DNA from: Rhyacophila brunnea
Taxonomy: Eukaryota; Arthropoda; Insecta; Trichoptera; Rhyacophilidae
Length of the DNA: 64,000 bases
Assembly (NCBI GenBank): GCA_022495005.1
Contig: JAGYXB010001054.1
Span: 1 to 64,000 of the forward strand
Direction: 5' to 3'
Shown here: piece by piece, positions 22,794-34,800 of the stretch
Layout of the letters: each line of letters begins with the position of its first letter
How positions within the stretch are numbered: the stretch's first letter is position 1
Program-made: the position numbers and the translations under genes
The notes under the pieces: model-generated
What the model was told of the DNA's origin: nothing
The model's input: only the letters and a program-made list of their open reading frames with translations
Database searches by the model: none

Positions 22794-23495
22794 CAGTAGC
22801 CAACGGTGGAGGTAGGCTATTAAGATCCGCCATAAAAAGTGTACATTAAACCTTGTTAGTAATTACGTATTTGTTTTATTTGAACATAGACTACAATTTA
22901 TAGAAGCTATTGGTTAGTTTTTTAAAATAAATTTAACCCTGCCTAAACCAAACCATAATAGTTTTGTTACATTTTCGGCAATACGACAAAATTGTGCACA
23001 CTTTCTCATTCATACTTATATGTTTTCGTTGGATTTAGAATACGTATTACCTACACATATTTTTTTAATTCATTAATTTCTGCCTAAACCAAACTTTAAT
23101 AGATAAAAAATATTATAATATCCAAAGTTATGTATGATTTAATTGCATAATTTTAGATATTTTATAGAGAGACGAGTATTTTTTGACTATTATTTATTAT
23201 GGCTTAGTATTTGCTGAGTGTAATTGAATTTTAAAAACTAACTAACACCATTTCTAAATAATTGTAGTCTTAGTTCAATGAAAACAAATACGTATGAGTG
23301 ACAAAGTTTAATATGCACTATTTATGACGGAGTTTCTTTTATTGTATTGACTGTCAATAATTCATGGTGGAACTGCATTGTATTATTGATTAATTTAATA
23401 AAACGCAATTTTTTTTAGTACTTATTCCTTTTTTATTAAATAATAAGAATAATCTACGACAGATCTTAACAGCCTACCTCCACCTTTTACCACTC
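22794..23495. mobile_element. hAT-type MITE, fourth copy, interrupted
   Basis: Left CAGTAGCCAACGGTGGAGG and right CTACCTCCACCTTTTACCACT. Flanks CCGTGCCT and CCGCGCCA match at six of eight. A short piece related to the 12.3-kb palindrome is inserted near the right end (about 23333-23455), dividing GACGGA from CGACAGATCTTAAC. Confidence 0.85.
23333..23455 (+). repeat. Single-arm relative of the 12.3-kb palindrome
   Basis: ATTCATGGTGGAACTGCATT, AATTTAATAAAACGCAATTT and TAGTACTTATTCC match the complement of the palindrome right arm and tail. Only one arm is present and it is inserted in a hAT MITE. Confidence 0.75.
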
Positions 23496-24010
23496 CGCGC
23501 CATACATGTGAAACATCATAAAACAATTTCGATATTATTCAATATTTCATTACATACAAAATAATATATTTGAATAAAAAAAAAAAATAGAATAATATTC
23601 TTTGTAAAGGGACATTCGCCCGCAGTTAGATAGTTGGCGCTCTGTTATTTGTACATTTATTTCGCCCGTATGTTTTGCGGACAAAAATCAACTAATCAGT
23701 GAGTAAAGTTTTAACCTCGCACAGTGGATTATAGGGGCGCAAAACACAAACAAAATAAAATACCTGAATTCAATTAAAACTACCGCGGCGCAAAATAATT
23801 ATGTTATCTGATAATGGTATAAACAGGATAGATTGTACACTATTGTGACCTAATAGTGTCAAACAATATTACATTGTACTCTAAAAAAACTAACAACTTT
23901 TATTGGGATATAAAATAATATTCACACATTAAAGTAGACTATTTCGACAATATTTAAAAATATGAAATTATTTACAATGGAAATATCGTATCCGGAAATT
24001 TGTACGTAAA

Positions 24011-24358
24011 CAGTTCACCGCAGAACACTTATTCGTGCGCCGCAGTACGTGAAACATGAGTTCGTGTAATATTTAATCAAATGACGAGTTCTTCCTTGAA
24101 CATTTCACCGTGGAGTATATTTGTACGTATGCTACAACATGTGGCGAATTTTATGAGATGTCTTTACTAGGTTAGGTTAGGTTAGGGTTAATCTAATTGG
24201 AACAGTACTATTTGCAAACTATCGCCGCATTTTGTAAGATACGTACAAATGTATTCCACGGTGAAATGTTCAACGAAGAACTCGTCATTTGATAAAATGT
24301 TATACGAACTCATGTTTCACGTACTGCGGCGCGCGAATAAGTGTCCCACGATGAACTG
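24011..24358. mobile_element. Foldback MITE with about 150-bp arms
   Basis: CAGTTCACCGCAGAACACTT and GTGTCCCACGATGAACTG begin arms that pair nearly throughout: ATTCGTGCGCCGCAGTACGT / GTACTGCGGCGCGCGAATAA, and CATTTCACCGTGGA / TCCACGGTGAAATG. The loop holds TAGGTTAGGTTAGG. An 8-bp duplication is not clear. Confidence 0.85.
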
Positions 24359-24593
24359 CATACGTTCTACTTACATGTAACCTGGAAATATATGGTTTTC
24401 ACAAATGATCGACAACTACTGTCAATAATGGTAGATTTTCACAATGGAAAGAAATATTGGTTCTCACGTATAAACAAGTATATTATTGTAACATTCAAAG
24501 TAAATAGACGTATAAAGGTAAAATACATTTTGCTCTTATTTGCGGTTAAATTAATTAAAAGAATATTTTAACGTGAGTAGACTTGGGTCCCAG

Positions 24594-24785
24594 TTTTGAA
24601 TCTTGGGTCTGATAAGTATACGTCATATTGTTTTTCAATTTGTGTTTGGATTCAGAGTGTGGATCTAAAAGGTTGAGCAAGTGGCTAACGTACATTTTTC
24701 GTAAAAACAAAAATTTGTTAATACAAACCTACACTCTGTGGAGGCCTATATAATATGATCTTATTAGGATCAGACATATTAGGGA
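24594..24785 (+). repeat. SINE family B, body without complete head
   Basis: TTTTGAATCTTGGGTCTGAT then the standard body (GGATCTAAAAGGTTGAGCAA, CTACACTCTGTGGAGGCCTA) ending at GATCTTATTAGGATCAGACA. Confidence 0.8.
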
Positions 24786-25189
24786 AAAAAATGACAATAA
24801 TAATGAATACTTCATATCGATAGGATCATTATAGATAGCTAGAAACATAGCAGTGAAGTATAACAATTATTGGTATGTACTGTAGCTGCAGAGTAATAGC
24901 GATCAAATATCTATTGTTTAAAGGTTTCAAATTACTCTGCAGTAATACATTCACAGCGAATCCATTTCCAGTAAACAACTGAGCTAGATCAGCAAGTCGG
25001 TTGGCAAAATTAGAGACGGTGTATTATTACATCATATCACAGCACATTATACCATTACGGTGTATTAGCCGAATAATCATTTTTATAGTATCATATTTTC
25101 GTACAACTGTAATAACAAATAATATTTCATTTCGCTACTCAATTTAAAACGCTGATTCTATAATTAGTCTAATATGATTATGTACCAGA

Positions 25190-25325
25190 ATTTTATGTTA
25201 ATGTGTTACTTTTTATTGTATAAATAACGAAGAATAATTTATCTAGATGTCACTCGAATTCAAGTTCTTAGCTCGTAACTATCATTGTATAATATACTAT
25301 TATACACATCGGCACCACACCATCG
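25190..25325 (+). repeat. Dispersed repeat, short copy
   Basis: TTTTTATTGTATAAATAACG, AAGAATAATTTATCTAGATG and TCACTCGAATTCAAGTTCTT match the TATAAATAG repeat. It is cut by the family B SINE at 25345. Confidence 0.5.
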
Positions 25326-25344
25326 ACTCAACAGTACTAATAAG

Positions 25345-25580
25345 TAACCTCAAGATGGCCAAGCGGCTTAAGCGTCGGCCTTTAACTCGTGGATCCCAGT
25401 TTCGAATCCTGGGTCTGGCAAATACACATATTGTTTTTTTAATTTGTGTTCGAGTCAGAGTATGGACCTAATAGGTTGAGCAAGTGGCTAACATCCACTT
25501 TTCATAAAAACAAAAATCTGTTAATACAAACTTCCGCTCTGTGGAGCTCCATATGATATTATTATGATTAGAATTGGACA
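25345..25580 (+). repeat. SINE family B, best-preserved copy
   Basis: A complete tRNA-like head: GATGGCCAAGCGGCTTAAGC (A-box), GGATCCCAGTTTCGAATCCT (B-box) and GGGTCTGGCAA. The arm pairing is that of a class II (Leu/Ser) tRNA but acceptor pairing fails, so it is a SINE promoter, not a tRNA gene. The body carries the conserved CTAATAGGTTGAGCAAGTGG and GCTCTGTGGAGCTCCATATG. Confidence 0.85.
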
Positions 25581-25957
25581 TAAAAACAAAAATTCACTAA
25601 TTTGACCTACCTACCTAATTCAAATCATTTTTAGACATTGTGATAAAAGCCATTATGACCTTAAGCGGTTCCATCCATGTAACGGGATAATATTCTAATC
25701 AGTTAGATAATATGAAAATATTATACACACGTGTCTTTCATGTTTTGATTTTAAACAACTGTAAATAATTGTCGTATGCTGTAGAATATTTATATAAAAA
25801 AAATGTTTCGAATCAAACAGTTTTTAAGTTGCTAACCATTTTAGTCGAGATATAGGTCCTCGTAGTCTGGTCTCATGGTCTGTCGTGGTAGTGTTGATAG
25901 TAGTAGTAGAGGTGATACTAGTGAATATATATGTATGTATTATATATCACGCCCACG

Positions 25958-26160
25958 ATAGCCAAGCGGCTTACGCATCGGTTTATAATATCATGGGTGT
26001 CAAGTAGGGTCTGGCAAATATATATATATTGTTTTTTAAGTTATGTTTGGAGTCAGAGTATGGACCTAATAAGTTGAGCAAATGACTAACATCCATTTCT
26101 CTTAAAAACAAAAATCTGTTATCTCATATTATGATCTTGTTATGAACGGACATGGTCCAA
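25958..26160 (+). repeat. SINE family B, decayed head
   Basis: CGATAGCCAAGCGGCTTACG keeps the A-box; the B-box has decayed (GGTGTCAAGTAGGGTCTGGC). The body follows with GGACCTAATAAGTTGAGCAA. It ends about where the AT-rich stretch before the 26.4-kb LINE begins. Confidence 0.75.
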
Positions 26161-26407
26161 TGAATGAATTAACATTATACTGTTTATTTCGATACCTTTG
26201 GGGCTGTCTTTGCTCGTGCGGATTACCTTGTAGTTTGGTATATATTGATTGAGTGTTGAATGTTGAATTATTGACCGTTCTAAAATCGTTGAAGCACTCA
26301 TTTTCATATGCCCGGGAGACAACGGTTGGAAATTGGTTAGTAAGAGGTTGCACTGGAATTGGCACCAATAGGTATTTATTTATAGATGTCAGTATTATTA
26401 TACATAT

Positions 26408-26457
26408 TATTATATAAATGTATATATATATATTATGTATATATATATATATTATTA
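26408..26457 (+). repeat. (TA)n microsatellite
   Basis: Alternating TATATA with ATTATG interruptions just before the 26.4-kb LINE. The open frames through it are low-complexity. Confidence 0.85.
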
Positions 26458-27215
26458 TGGTTAATGGCAAACATATTAACAATATACGATATGCCGATGA
26501 TACTGTGCTGATTGCTGACAGTTTAAATAGTTTACATCAACTGGTAGAAAAGGTTAATGAGGTTAATGAGGTCAGTAATTTTTATGGTTTAAAAATGAAC
26601 CTCAAGAAAACAAAACTATTACTAGTATCGAAAACAGCGACACCAGACACCAACACAAATTTTGTCATTAACAGCAAACCAATCGAACGTGTGACCCATT
26701 ATAAATATTTAGGTACATGGGTCAATTAGAAATGGGACCAGTCTCAGGAAATTAAAACTAGAATTGAGATCGCAAGGAGCGCCTTTCTCAAAAATCTGAG
26801 ACTGCGTATGGTACGTTGTTATGTGCTCTCAATTTTTTTCTATGGTATGGAAGTATGGACCCTAAACCAAAAGATGTCACGGAGACTTGAAGCTTTTTGA
26901 GATGTGGCTGTATAGACGCATACTCAAAATTCCTTGGACTGACCGGGAGACAAATGTTGAAGTTCTCAATCGATCGGGGAAGGACCGAAAAGTTCTACAT
27001 AGTATCAAAACCAGGAAACTACAATATTTCGGCCACATTATGAGAGGAAAAAATACAGCATTCCCCAACTTGTCATTCAAGGAAAGATCAATGGGAAGCG
27101 TAGCAGAGGACGGCGCCGCATTTCGTGGCTTCCACTGAACTTTTCCGGTTAGTAGACGACAAAGGTAAGATCGCCTTGATGGTGGCCGACCTCCGCTAGG
27201 GGATGGCACAATAAG
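26456..27215 (+). pseudogene. LINE reverse transcriptase with YADD catalytic motif
   Basis: NNIRYADDTVLIADSLNSLH carries the catalytic YADD of the palm domain. It is followed by GLKMNLKKTKLLLVSKTATP and THYKYLGTWVN, then a stop and WDQSQEIKTRIEIARSAFLK, FYGMEVWTLNQKM, a frameshift, and LEAFEMWLYRRILKIPWTDR, KTRKLQYFGHIMRGKN. The order YADD, KT, YLG, F.G.E.W..., RRIL.I.W.D, GH..R is that of LINE reverse transcriptases. One stop and at least one frameshift inactivate it. An AGAAGAAG tail marks the 3' end. Confidence 0.9.
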
Positions 27216-27219
27216 AAGA

Positions 27220-28090
27220 AGATTATATAAAAATTTTACTCGAAATGATAAATTTTTTTACTTACTATACTGAAATAAAATAAATTTTGCCGCGTATTAT
27301 CACGGTTATAGCATTTAATTAGTGCCGCAAATGTGTCATTATCGTATTTATTTCTGGCAACTCTCTGTCGACGCTTCTATAAAATTATCGCGAAGCCTCG
27401 TGAAAAGAAAATCCAGTAAATTTTCTTTTAAGTCCATATGAGTTATATTTAATTTATAAATCGTATTTTCTTACAGCTTATCCGCCCTTATTTAATGCTT
27501 TATAAAAGACTCCCCAGCTCTCTGGAAAATATCGCATTATAAACCAGCAAATTGTTTATCGGATAGGCGAGAAAATTTTCATTTTTTTTTCTGCCCTCTC
27601 CAAGTTTTTGCAAGTAATGTTTTTTTCGCACGCCGGAACACACTACACGATCGTGTTACGTGAAACTTAATATTTTCCGCTTCTGACACTAAGTTTTTCA
27701 TTCGAGTTTTTTTAAGTGTAGGTAATCATTTTTTTAATATTAAAATTTTCGAAAACGAAGCTAAAATGAAAATCGATTTATTCCCTTATAAAATAATTCA
27801 TAGTAGATATAAACCATTTTTTAAAACTAGATTAATTAAATATGCCTATATTATCAATTAGTATCACTGCAATGTTGGCAAATTTCATGTATTATATTAT
27901 ATTAGAGGGGCATTATATGACACGAGGACGATACACGTACGTGTACATGAATAATTAATATTAGGATTTTTTTAATAACATTTGGTTTTATCGAAAACAT
28001 AAAAGCTTTAAATTCCAACATATACTAAGTGATTATAATAAACGGTTTTTAGTGTTACTTTTTACTGAAAATCCAAAATATTTCACATAC
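27220..28090. other. No supported gene
   Basis: Non-repetitive sequence with pyrimidine tracts (TTTTTTTTCTGCCCTCTCCA) and a balanced stretch at 27290-27680. Possibly intron of the CUB gene. Confidence 0.4.
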
Positions 28091-28440
28091 ATAACAAGGA
28101 CTAAAAGGAATTAAAGGAAAATGAATTAAAAATTATTAGCAAGCTTAAGTAAGTTACAACAAAAAATCTTGAAGTGATCTGTGACATCGGTTAGTAATTA
28201 AATTAATACATACTTTGATTTAAAATACAAATATAGTAGCTCAATTTGAGAACCGCTTCAGTGAGTATTAAAAGGCCAATAGCTAAAATTTGTCGTAATT
28301 AAGTATGACTCCTTTAGCATAGTGGACTATGTGCGTGGGCACGATACCCGAGAGATGCAGGTTCGATTCCTGCGGGGGTGTCTTACTTTTCAAAATTATG
28401 TGTGTTCAAGGACTTTCATGGAGATAATTTATTTATTGTC
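28090..28440 (+). repeat. tRNA-like repeat family A, second copy
   Basis: Leader block (TTAGCAAGCTTAAGTAAGTT, CATCGGTTAGTAATTAAATT) then TTAGCATAGTGGACTATG and GCAGGTTCGATTCCTGC, then GTGTCTTACTTT. The B-box is perfect. It is the simplest plus-orientation copy, without the inverted part. Confidence 0.8.
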
Positions 28441-28704
28441 AGTAATACTTTGTGGAACAGCATTCAAACAGTTAAAATTAAATTGAACCATTGATATGAA
28501 GTATTTGTATAGAGAAATGCTACGATTTTCTTCGCCATGAAATTTAAAATAAACACGTCATTGTGGTATTTTTAAAACGGTCGATTCATAACATACCAAT
28601 ATTACCAGTCAATGCAATCGGCATAATAAGACTTGCCCCATTTTCAATCAATCTGTAATCCGTGCTTGATCACAATAATATTATAACATAATATTTCTTT
28701 GATG

Positions 28705-28760
28705 TTACCTAATCAGGACCGGTTTCGTCCGCGTAGCAGGACATTCTCAATTCAATGGAA
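28705..28760 (+). repeat. Fragment of the palindrome family
   Basis: AATCAGGACCGGTTTCGTCC then GCAGGACATTCTCAATTCAA matches the core of the 12.3-kb arms. It is about 55 bp only. Confidence 0.6.
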
Positions 28761-29485
28761 AAAAATATTCATATAAGTAGTTAACTAGTTATTAAATAAC
28801 ATTATTAAATTACAGACAAAATTAATATATCTTAAAGGATAGTGGAGCACTCACCCGAAAAGTGAAAGCTGTGACTTAGAGTCCCATTTGGTCCAACTTG
28901 TTTTCTAGTATATAGGTATGTTTCTTTTTTTTCAATATCATCATAATATAATATTATAATCATATCCAAGATATTATGTTCCTTCTTGTATATTATGTTA
29001 ATATAGATATAGCCTAAAAATATGAAAGTGAAGCAAAAAATGGACTTCGGGATCTTTAATTCTCATACAACCTCTCTAGTATATTCTCCATCTTGATATT
29101 ACATTCTTCTATATAAAAATGGCGCTTACGTTGAATAAAACATTTTAATGTTTTTTTAGGAAAATATCGTTAGGAAGCATTAGAGGTCAAAATTTGATGC
29201 AATAATAGGATCGATCATTGTAGTCAAGCATCAGTGTGTTGTATTCAGATAGTCTGGAATCATTAAATTCCTCAAATATTTTGCGGCGCACTAAGGTATC
29301 GCTCGTTTATCAGCGCAAAGTTTGAATACCACTGCAGTAGATAATAAAAAAATATAATTTTCCAGGTACGCCCAGAACTATGTTTTTGCTCATGGTGACT
29401 TTTACCTGGACAGCGTTATTTTTAGACCACTCTACAAAAGACTAAACATATCCATAGCTTATAACATTATGAATCTCGTATTCAA

Positions 29486-29520
29486 GTGAAAGAGAGAGAG
29501 AGAGATTGAGAGAGAGACGG
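29486..29520 (+). repeat. (GA)n microsatellite
   Basis: GAAAGAGAGAGAGAGAGATT then GAGAGAGAGACGG. Confidence 0.9.
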
Positions 29521-29639
29521 AATACTTTGCATAATATCACAAAGGGAAATTCGTCATCAAAAGCCTTACTGTAAAACATGGTCACTAAGTTTATTATTTG
29601 GTCGGAGCTGAGATTAACACAAAAGTATTATCACCCAGG

Positions 29640-29735
29640 TGGATTACGGCCGGCCGTTACCGTAGCTCGTAGAGGGGTGGTGGGTCGTAGCAGTCGTAGA
29701 CTCGTAGCTCGTAGCCCGTAGCAGTTACGATGAGT
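29640..29735 (+). repeat. CGTAGCTCGTAG imperfect tandem repeat
   Basis: GGCCGGCCGTTACCGTAGCT, then at least five CGTAG-containing units (CGTAGCAGTCGTAGACTCGT, AGCTCGTAGCCCGTAGCAGT). It is GC-rich compared with the flanks. Confidence 0.75.
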
Positions 29736-30037
29736 GCTTTAGTATTTTGAGCGCTTTTTGCAACTGCGCTTATACACACCGGTGTTTTGTAGCGATTCAT
29801 TTAAAATTCGTCATTTATACAATAACACGTTGGTGTAATGTTACCATGGATACTAATTTTCAAAAACTAACGATATAATTGGGAATAAGTGACAAAATCA
29901 ACGTGTTGTACAAAAGTAAAAGTTTTATCATAAAAATTGATCGTATCGAATAGCAAAATAATAATTCATCAAATGTGATATATCTAAAATATAAATTATA
30001 TATATATATAAATAAAATCTTCAAATGTGTTAATCTT

Positions 30038-30600
30038 GCCGATTTTTTAATTAATAAAATGCCTAATTCTTGTAAAATTTGGGATCACAGAGATTATCGA
30101 TATGATTTTTTATCGTAAATATTTTACTAAAATTATCTCGTCGTAAATTATACTAATGGTTTTATAAATGCGTTTAAAAATTAATAAATGTAAAAATCTT
30201 AACACCACTGCACAGTTATGTACCGAAATATGACTATATTCTAAAACATTAGAGCGAGAGGTTTAAAAGAATACTATTTTATGTAACAAAAATACTTTAT
30301 GCAGTCATCAAATAATTTTGCCGATTTTTTTAATAATAAAATGCCTAATTCTTGTCAAATTTGGGTTCACAGAGATTATCAATATAATTTTTTATCGTAA
30401 ATATTTTACTAAAATTATCTCGTCATAAATTATACTAATGGTTTTATAAATGCGTTTAAAAATTAATAAATGTAAAAAATCTTAACACCACTTCACATTC
30501 ATGTACCGAAATATGACTTTATTCTAAAACATTAGAGCGAGAGGTTTAAAAGAATACTATTTTATGTAACAAAAATACTTTATGCAGTCATCAAATATTT
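30038..30600 (+). repeat. Tandem duplication, 282-bp period, two units
   Basis: Starting GCCGATTTTTTAATTAATAA at 30038 and GCCGATTTTTTTAATAATAA at 30320, the units match almost base for base through AACATTAGAGCGAGAGGTTT to GCAGTCATCAAATA. High identity means a recent duplication. Confidence 0.92.
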
Positions 30601-32500
30601 AAAATGAATATAAAGGATAATAAGGCTTCAAAATTATATAAATACATCATCTACAACGTTTACGGAGTGTCCAGGATCATGGTTTGAAAATACAATAAAA
30701 ACTCAATTTTGACCTACGCCGAGCATGTCCCCCCTTAACAAAATCTATGTGCTCTTTCGTCGGCGGAATTTAAAATACTCCAGTTAATTTAGGTATAATG
30801 TATTTTATTGTATTAGCTGTCACTTAATGGTAGTAAGAAATTTTATTAACAGATTTCACTTATTCCGCAGAATTATTAGGAAACAGTAGTCACTTCATGA
30901 ATTATGTTTTATTTTGATTAGTAGTTATTGGGATTAATTCACATGATAGAGTGCTGGCCCAGAAAGTGAAAGATGTAAAATAAAACTCAGTTCTATTTTT
31001 AAAAGGATCTCGAAAAAATATTTTTTCGATTGTTAATATTGTTGTAATTAAGTAGTGTATCCGTAGTTTCATTTGTATGGTACATTGGCACGAATCCAGT
31101 GGATATCGGTTGGGTGTTGTATTTTTATCAAAAAAGATTTTTTTTATATCTAAGGTCAAAGATAGGGATAGATAAGATCAAATTATGTATATTAAGTATA
31201 ATATGCCAATATTTAAGTAAATTACACTATTTACATTCTTCATAAATTATTTTTATATATTTACATCCTTTATAGATGGCGTTGCTGCCAATTTTTTTAA
31301 GTTGATTATTTTAGTATTTACAGTTAACAACAAATTATGTGTCTATACATAAATATGTATACTAGAAAAAAAATAATGTCCTCCGATGTATAGAACATGG
31401 ACATAAAGCACAAAGGAATTATCATTACGCTTGATAGCATGCCAAACTTCAAATTGCAATGATTACTCCATAACATGATTTCTATACTTACCAACTTTTG
31501 GCAGTAATAATAATATGTGTCTCTAATTTCTGTCTAAGATTGTAACCTACGGGTACCTATCTTTTGTGCATTTAATTCATGTATTCGGCATCCAACTGAC
31601 ATGTAGACGACATTGTTCATCTAGTGATGTCCTTCGATTAGATGCTCGTTCCCGATACGTCACGTATTCTACCAATATCTCACGAAACAACAAAATAAGT
31701 ACGTAAAATCTTTAATAGATATTTTATAAATGCAGTCACTGGTATTTCTCCCAAATTTAATTAACCGTAGTCTCTATCGATCTATCGACCGGTCAATAAT
31801 TCCGGTGCATTAGGTATTGTTCATGGTATCCTGAAAATGCTACCAATGCTCGTAAATCTGCGGCGTCGGATTTGCGGCGTGCAATGATCAGCCAGCGTCG
31901 CGACGCTGTCAGCAATCCTAACGATAATAACCTAACATGGAACTGGCGGATGACATAGAAAAAAATACTTGTTAAAAACAAATAGGTATTAAATACCTCA
32001 GTAGATATTATAATAATTCGAAAATAGACATCTTGTCTATAGATAAAAGTTACATTTATGAAAGTAAAACTGACAAACGGTGACTATGATTAATAATTAA
32101 ATTAGTTGTAAGTAATTTTCAAGATAACAGAATTAATGGGAACAAACATACCTAACAGGTTACCGATCAAGAGTGTGGAAGAATATGGGATAAGCTTAAA
32201 CACGTATCAATATTACGCCATTCTAAGCTTGTTCTTCGTTCTGATAATTGTACTTGGTTTATGCACTGACGCTCATTCAATCTTGGTTTATTTGGTGGTT
32301 GCAGCACACAATATAATTGCACATCTATAATATTTGTTTCATTTTCATAGGACACTCACACATTCTGGGGTATAGAATATCTGAATTCTATTAATAATCT
32401 GTTTTGTGGTAATGTTCCAAAATAAATTTATTTAAAATAATAATATTATATCAATAATGTTGACACATCAATTTTTGTATATTAAATCAAGATAATTATC
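30600..32500. other. No supported gene, one MITE inside
   Basis: Outside the 31281-31506 MITE I see only AT-rich sequence and short frames (61-85 codons) with no motifs, including a hydrophobic 64-codon frame at 32136-32330 that lacks support. Confidence 0.45.
31281..31506. mobile_element. MITE, GTTACTGCCAAAAGTTGGTAAG family
   Basis: GTTGCTGCCAATTTTTTTAA at the left and CTTACCAACTTTTGGCAGTA at the right. Interior CATGCCAAACTTCAAATTG and ACTCCATAACATGATTT are shared, inverted, with the 49.1-kb copy. Confidence 0.7.
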
Positions 32501-32504
32501 AATT

Positions 32505-32736
32505 AAATGCCTTAATTACTAACCAACGTCCGGATCTCTCAAAATTTATATTTATAACGTACTTGCACTTGCTAATAATTTAATAAACTATTTCTTTTAT
32601 TCAATGAATAATTCAAAAGATTTGAGAATGTAATACTATATAAAGTATAAAATTAATAAAAAATACGATACCCGACGGGACTTGAACCTTCAACCATATT
32701 GGATAATTTTTCAAAAAGGATTTTGTATAGTGGGTA
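32505..32736. repeat. tRNA-like repeat family A, inverted copy broken by a foldback element
   Basis: From 32505 to about 32690 the family reads on minus (leader, direct-repeat unit, then GGGACTTGAACC, the reversed B-box). From about 32693 it reads on plus (TTTTTCAAAAAGGATTTTGT), continuing after the 32737-33558 insertion as TGTTTTCAAATTCTGTATGT up to about 33655. The two orientations meet head to head. Confidence 0.7.
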
Positions 32737-33558
32737 TATATGTTACACCGAATGTGCGAAATTGACTATTACATGAAATGGCCAAAATTTTGGCTAATTC
32801 ATGTAACAGTCAAGCCTGTTGCCTTATTCATGAATTAGGTAAATTTTCTGCTGGGTACATGAATTCGCCAGGGTATGGAATTCTTGAACTGTCAACATGA
32901 CAGAAGAAAAAGTAAATTTAATACGGATGGTTTTATTAGTTATAATTGGACATAATATAATATTATTATTATTAGGTTAGGTTAGGTTTGGTTTTGTAAT
33001 TCTGAATTAAAGTATTCAACTGAATGTCTATTTTGAGGTTAGCTATCAAGTGTCAACAAACTATCACAAACATTCAATCGACCAAGCACGAATCAAATCA
33101 CGAAAATACTTTTCAATAAAATTCTTCCGTTATCATATTATAGTTCTAGATTTCTTTGCGCATAGTAAATAGATATGAAAGTCATTGCAGTTACATAATT
33201 ATTGATTGGTATATTTTTATATTATAATCAATGACATTTGTTTAGTTTGATTAGTTGCAAAAAATACCACCGGAGCGCGATCATCTATTTTGACCATAGC
33301 TGATAATATATGTACATTTTGACCAATGCACGAGCATTTTGATACATTTAGTTTAGTTGCAAAAAATACCACCGCAGCGCTACTATCTAATTTGTCCAAG
33401 ACATGAACTAGACAGAAAAATTACTGCCGAATTCACGCACTCTCCAGATATTTTGTCTAATTCATGAATAAGGTAACGGGCTTGCATTTTTCATGATTTA
33501 GGCAAAATTTTACCCATTTCATGTAATATTCAATTTCGCACAATCGGCGTAACATATA
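32737..33558. mobile_element. Foldback element, 822 bp, about 100-bp inverted ends
   Basis: TATATGTTACACCG...GTGCGAAATTGA and its inverted counterpart near 33525-33558 pair over about 100 bp, including CCTTATTCATGAATTAG / CTAATTCATGAATAAGG. It interrupts a tRNA-like repeat that resumes on each side. Inside, GTTGCAAAAAATACCACCG occurs twice (33254 and 33357) with a TTAGGTTAGGTT run at 32972. No open frame is convincing. Confidence 0.88.
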
Positions 33559-33659
33559 CATGAAATGTTTTCAAATTCTGTATGTTCAATATAAATAAGA
33601 TATTATAATGTTACATTCTAATAATTATTCGTTGAATAAAAGAAAATAAGTAGTTCATG

Positions 33660-34800
33660 TATTGTTAATAATATTTGTATTTTTTCTCCATAAAATGTAT
33701 TACCACTTAATAGTGCATGACCTACCTGCCTGCTCAAGAAGTCACTGTTAGCGTATAACAATAAAATTATTGTACACACTATATTTTTGTCAGTTCTATA
33801 TTATTCTCAACTGTGGTAATTTCGGTGACGCAAACTCAACCTGCCTGCAAATTTCATGTTAGTAGTAACATCCAGCGCGAGCTTTGTAAAATATCACAGG
33901 TCATATACGTGAAGCTTTAAAGGGAAATCCCTAAATGCCATTTCTCGGAGTGAGCAAGACTCGGGAGAATTGCGAACGGGGAAGGGAATCAAAAGCTTCA
34001 CTCGCTCATACAGCCCGATGGCAGATATTTTTAACATCACTCTTACCACGTTTATAATATTTTATTTAAATATCAGAATATCATCATTTCTATTATAATA
34101 TATTCAAATATAAATAGCAGGACATATTATATCTTAAAACTTAGTTTTTTCTTAACGCCAAAACTACATAAACAGACTCGCAGAGTTTAGCTAGATTAGG
34201 AAAAATCACTTTAAATCTTGTCTTCAAAATATGTCCTGTCCTGACCAATGTTCCCTATAAGGTATACCTACCAAAACGTGTCCGCACACATGGTTTTGTC
34301 CTCCGCACAGTCTTTGCACAAAAATGTTGTAAAAGAAAGTTTCCTTTGCCATATTTTAGTTTTTCTCGAATGCACGAAACCATCACATGCACAATTCTTA
34401 GACTCATTTCTCGGAAGGCGATGATCTAGTGCGACTAACGCGAGCACGCAAGTGAAATATTACGTCAAGCAGGATCACTATATCTATCCCGTTCTATTGT
34501 GTGCCGAATTATATGAAAAGAAGATACGTATTTTAGTGTTTATCAATGACCACTTATGTGACGGGTCCTCTAAATTTGACAAGTTTCAACTTCCAAAAAA
34601 TATTGTCAGTACAGTCTTATAGTAGTCCTTATTGTGAAAATATCCTAGTTTTTACAATATTTTTAAACGGTGAAAGCGTTCGTACTAAAATTATTAATTA
34701 ATTATTTACTTCATAAATGATTGTTGTTAGTGTTATTATTATATAATTAAAATTAATAAATGCCTTAAAAATATAAGTTTTAATGAAAAATTGTATGTGT
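33660..34800. other. No supported gene; balanced island at 33840-34030
   Basis: GGAAATCCCTAAATGCCATT, GAGTGAGCAAGACTCGGGAG and GAACGGGGAAGGGAATCAAA stand out from the AT-rich flanks. No frame is open for more than 60 codons. Confidence 0.4.

Larger units (their letters stand above)
28760..30030. other. No supported gene
   Basis: Apart from the (GA)n and CGTAG repeats, AT-rich DNA without frames or recognisable repeats. Confidence 0.5.

Noticed and set aside
25345..25415. Possible functional tRNA-Leu/Ser gene
   Set aside because: A- and B-boxes are good, but acceptor pairing fails and the same sequence with a common body occurs at six places; it is a SINE head.
30038..30600. CRISPR-like or satellite array
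   Set aside because: Only two long tandem units, no spacers; a simple duplication.
32136..32330. 64-codon hydrophobic frame as a small membrane protein
   Set aside because: One possible membrane segment (YAILSLFFVLIIVLGLC) is expected from T-rich DNA, and the opposite strand is open over the same region.
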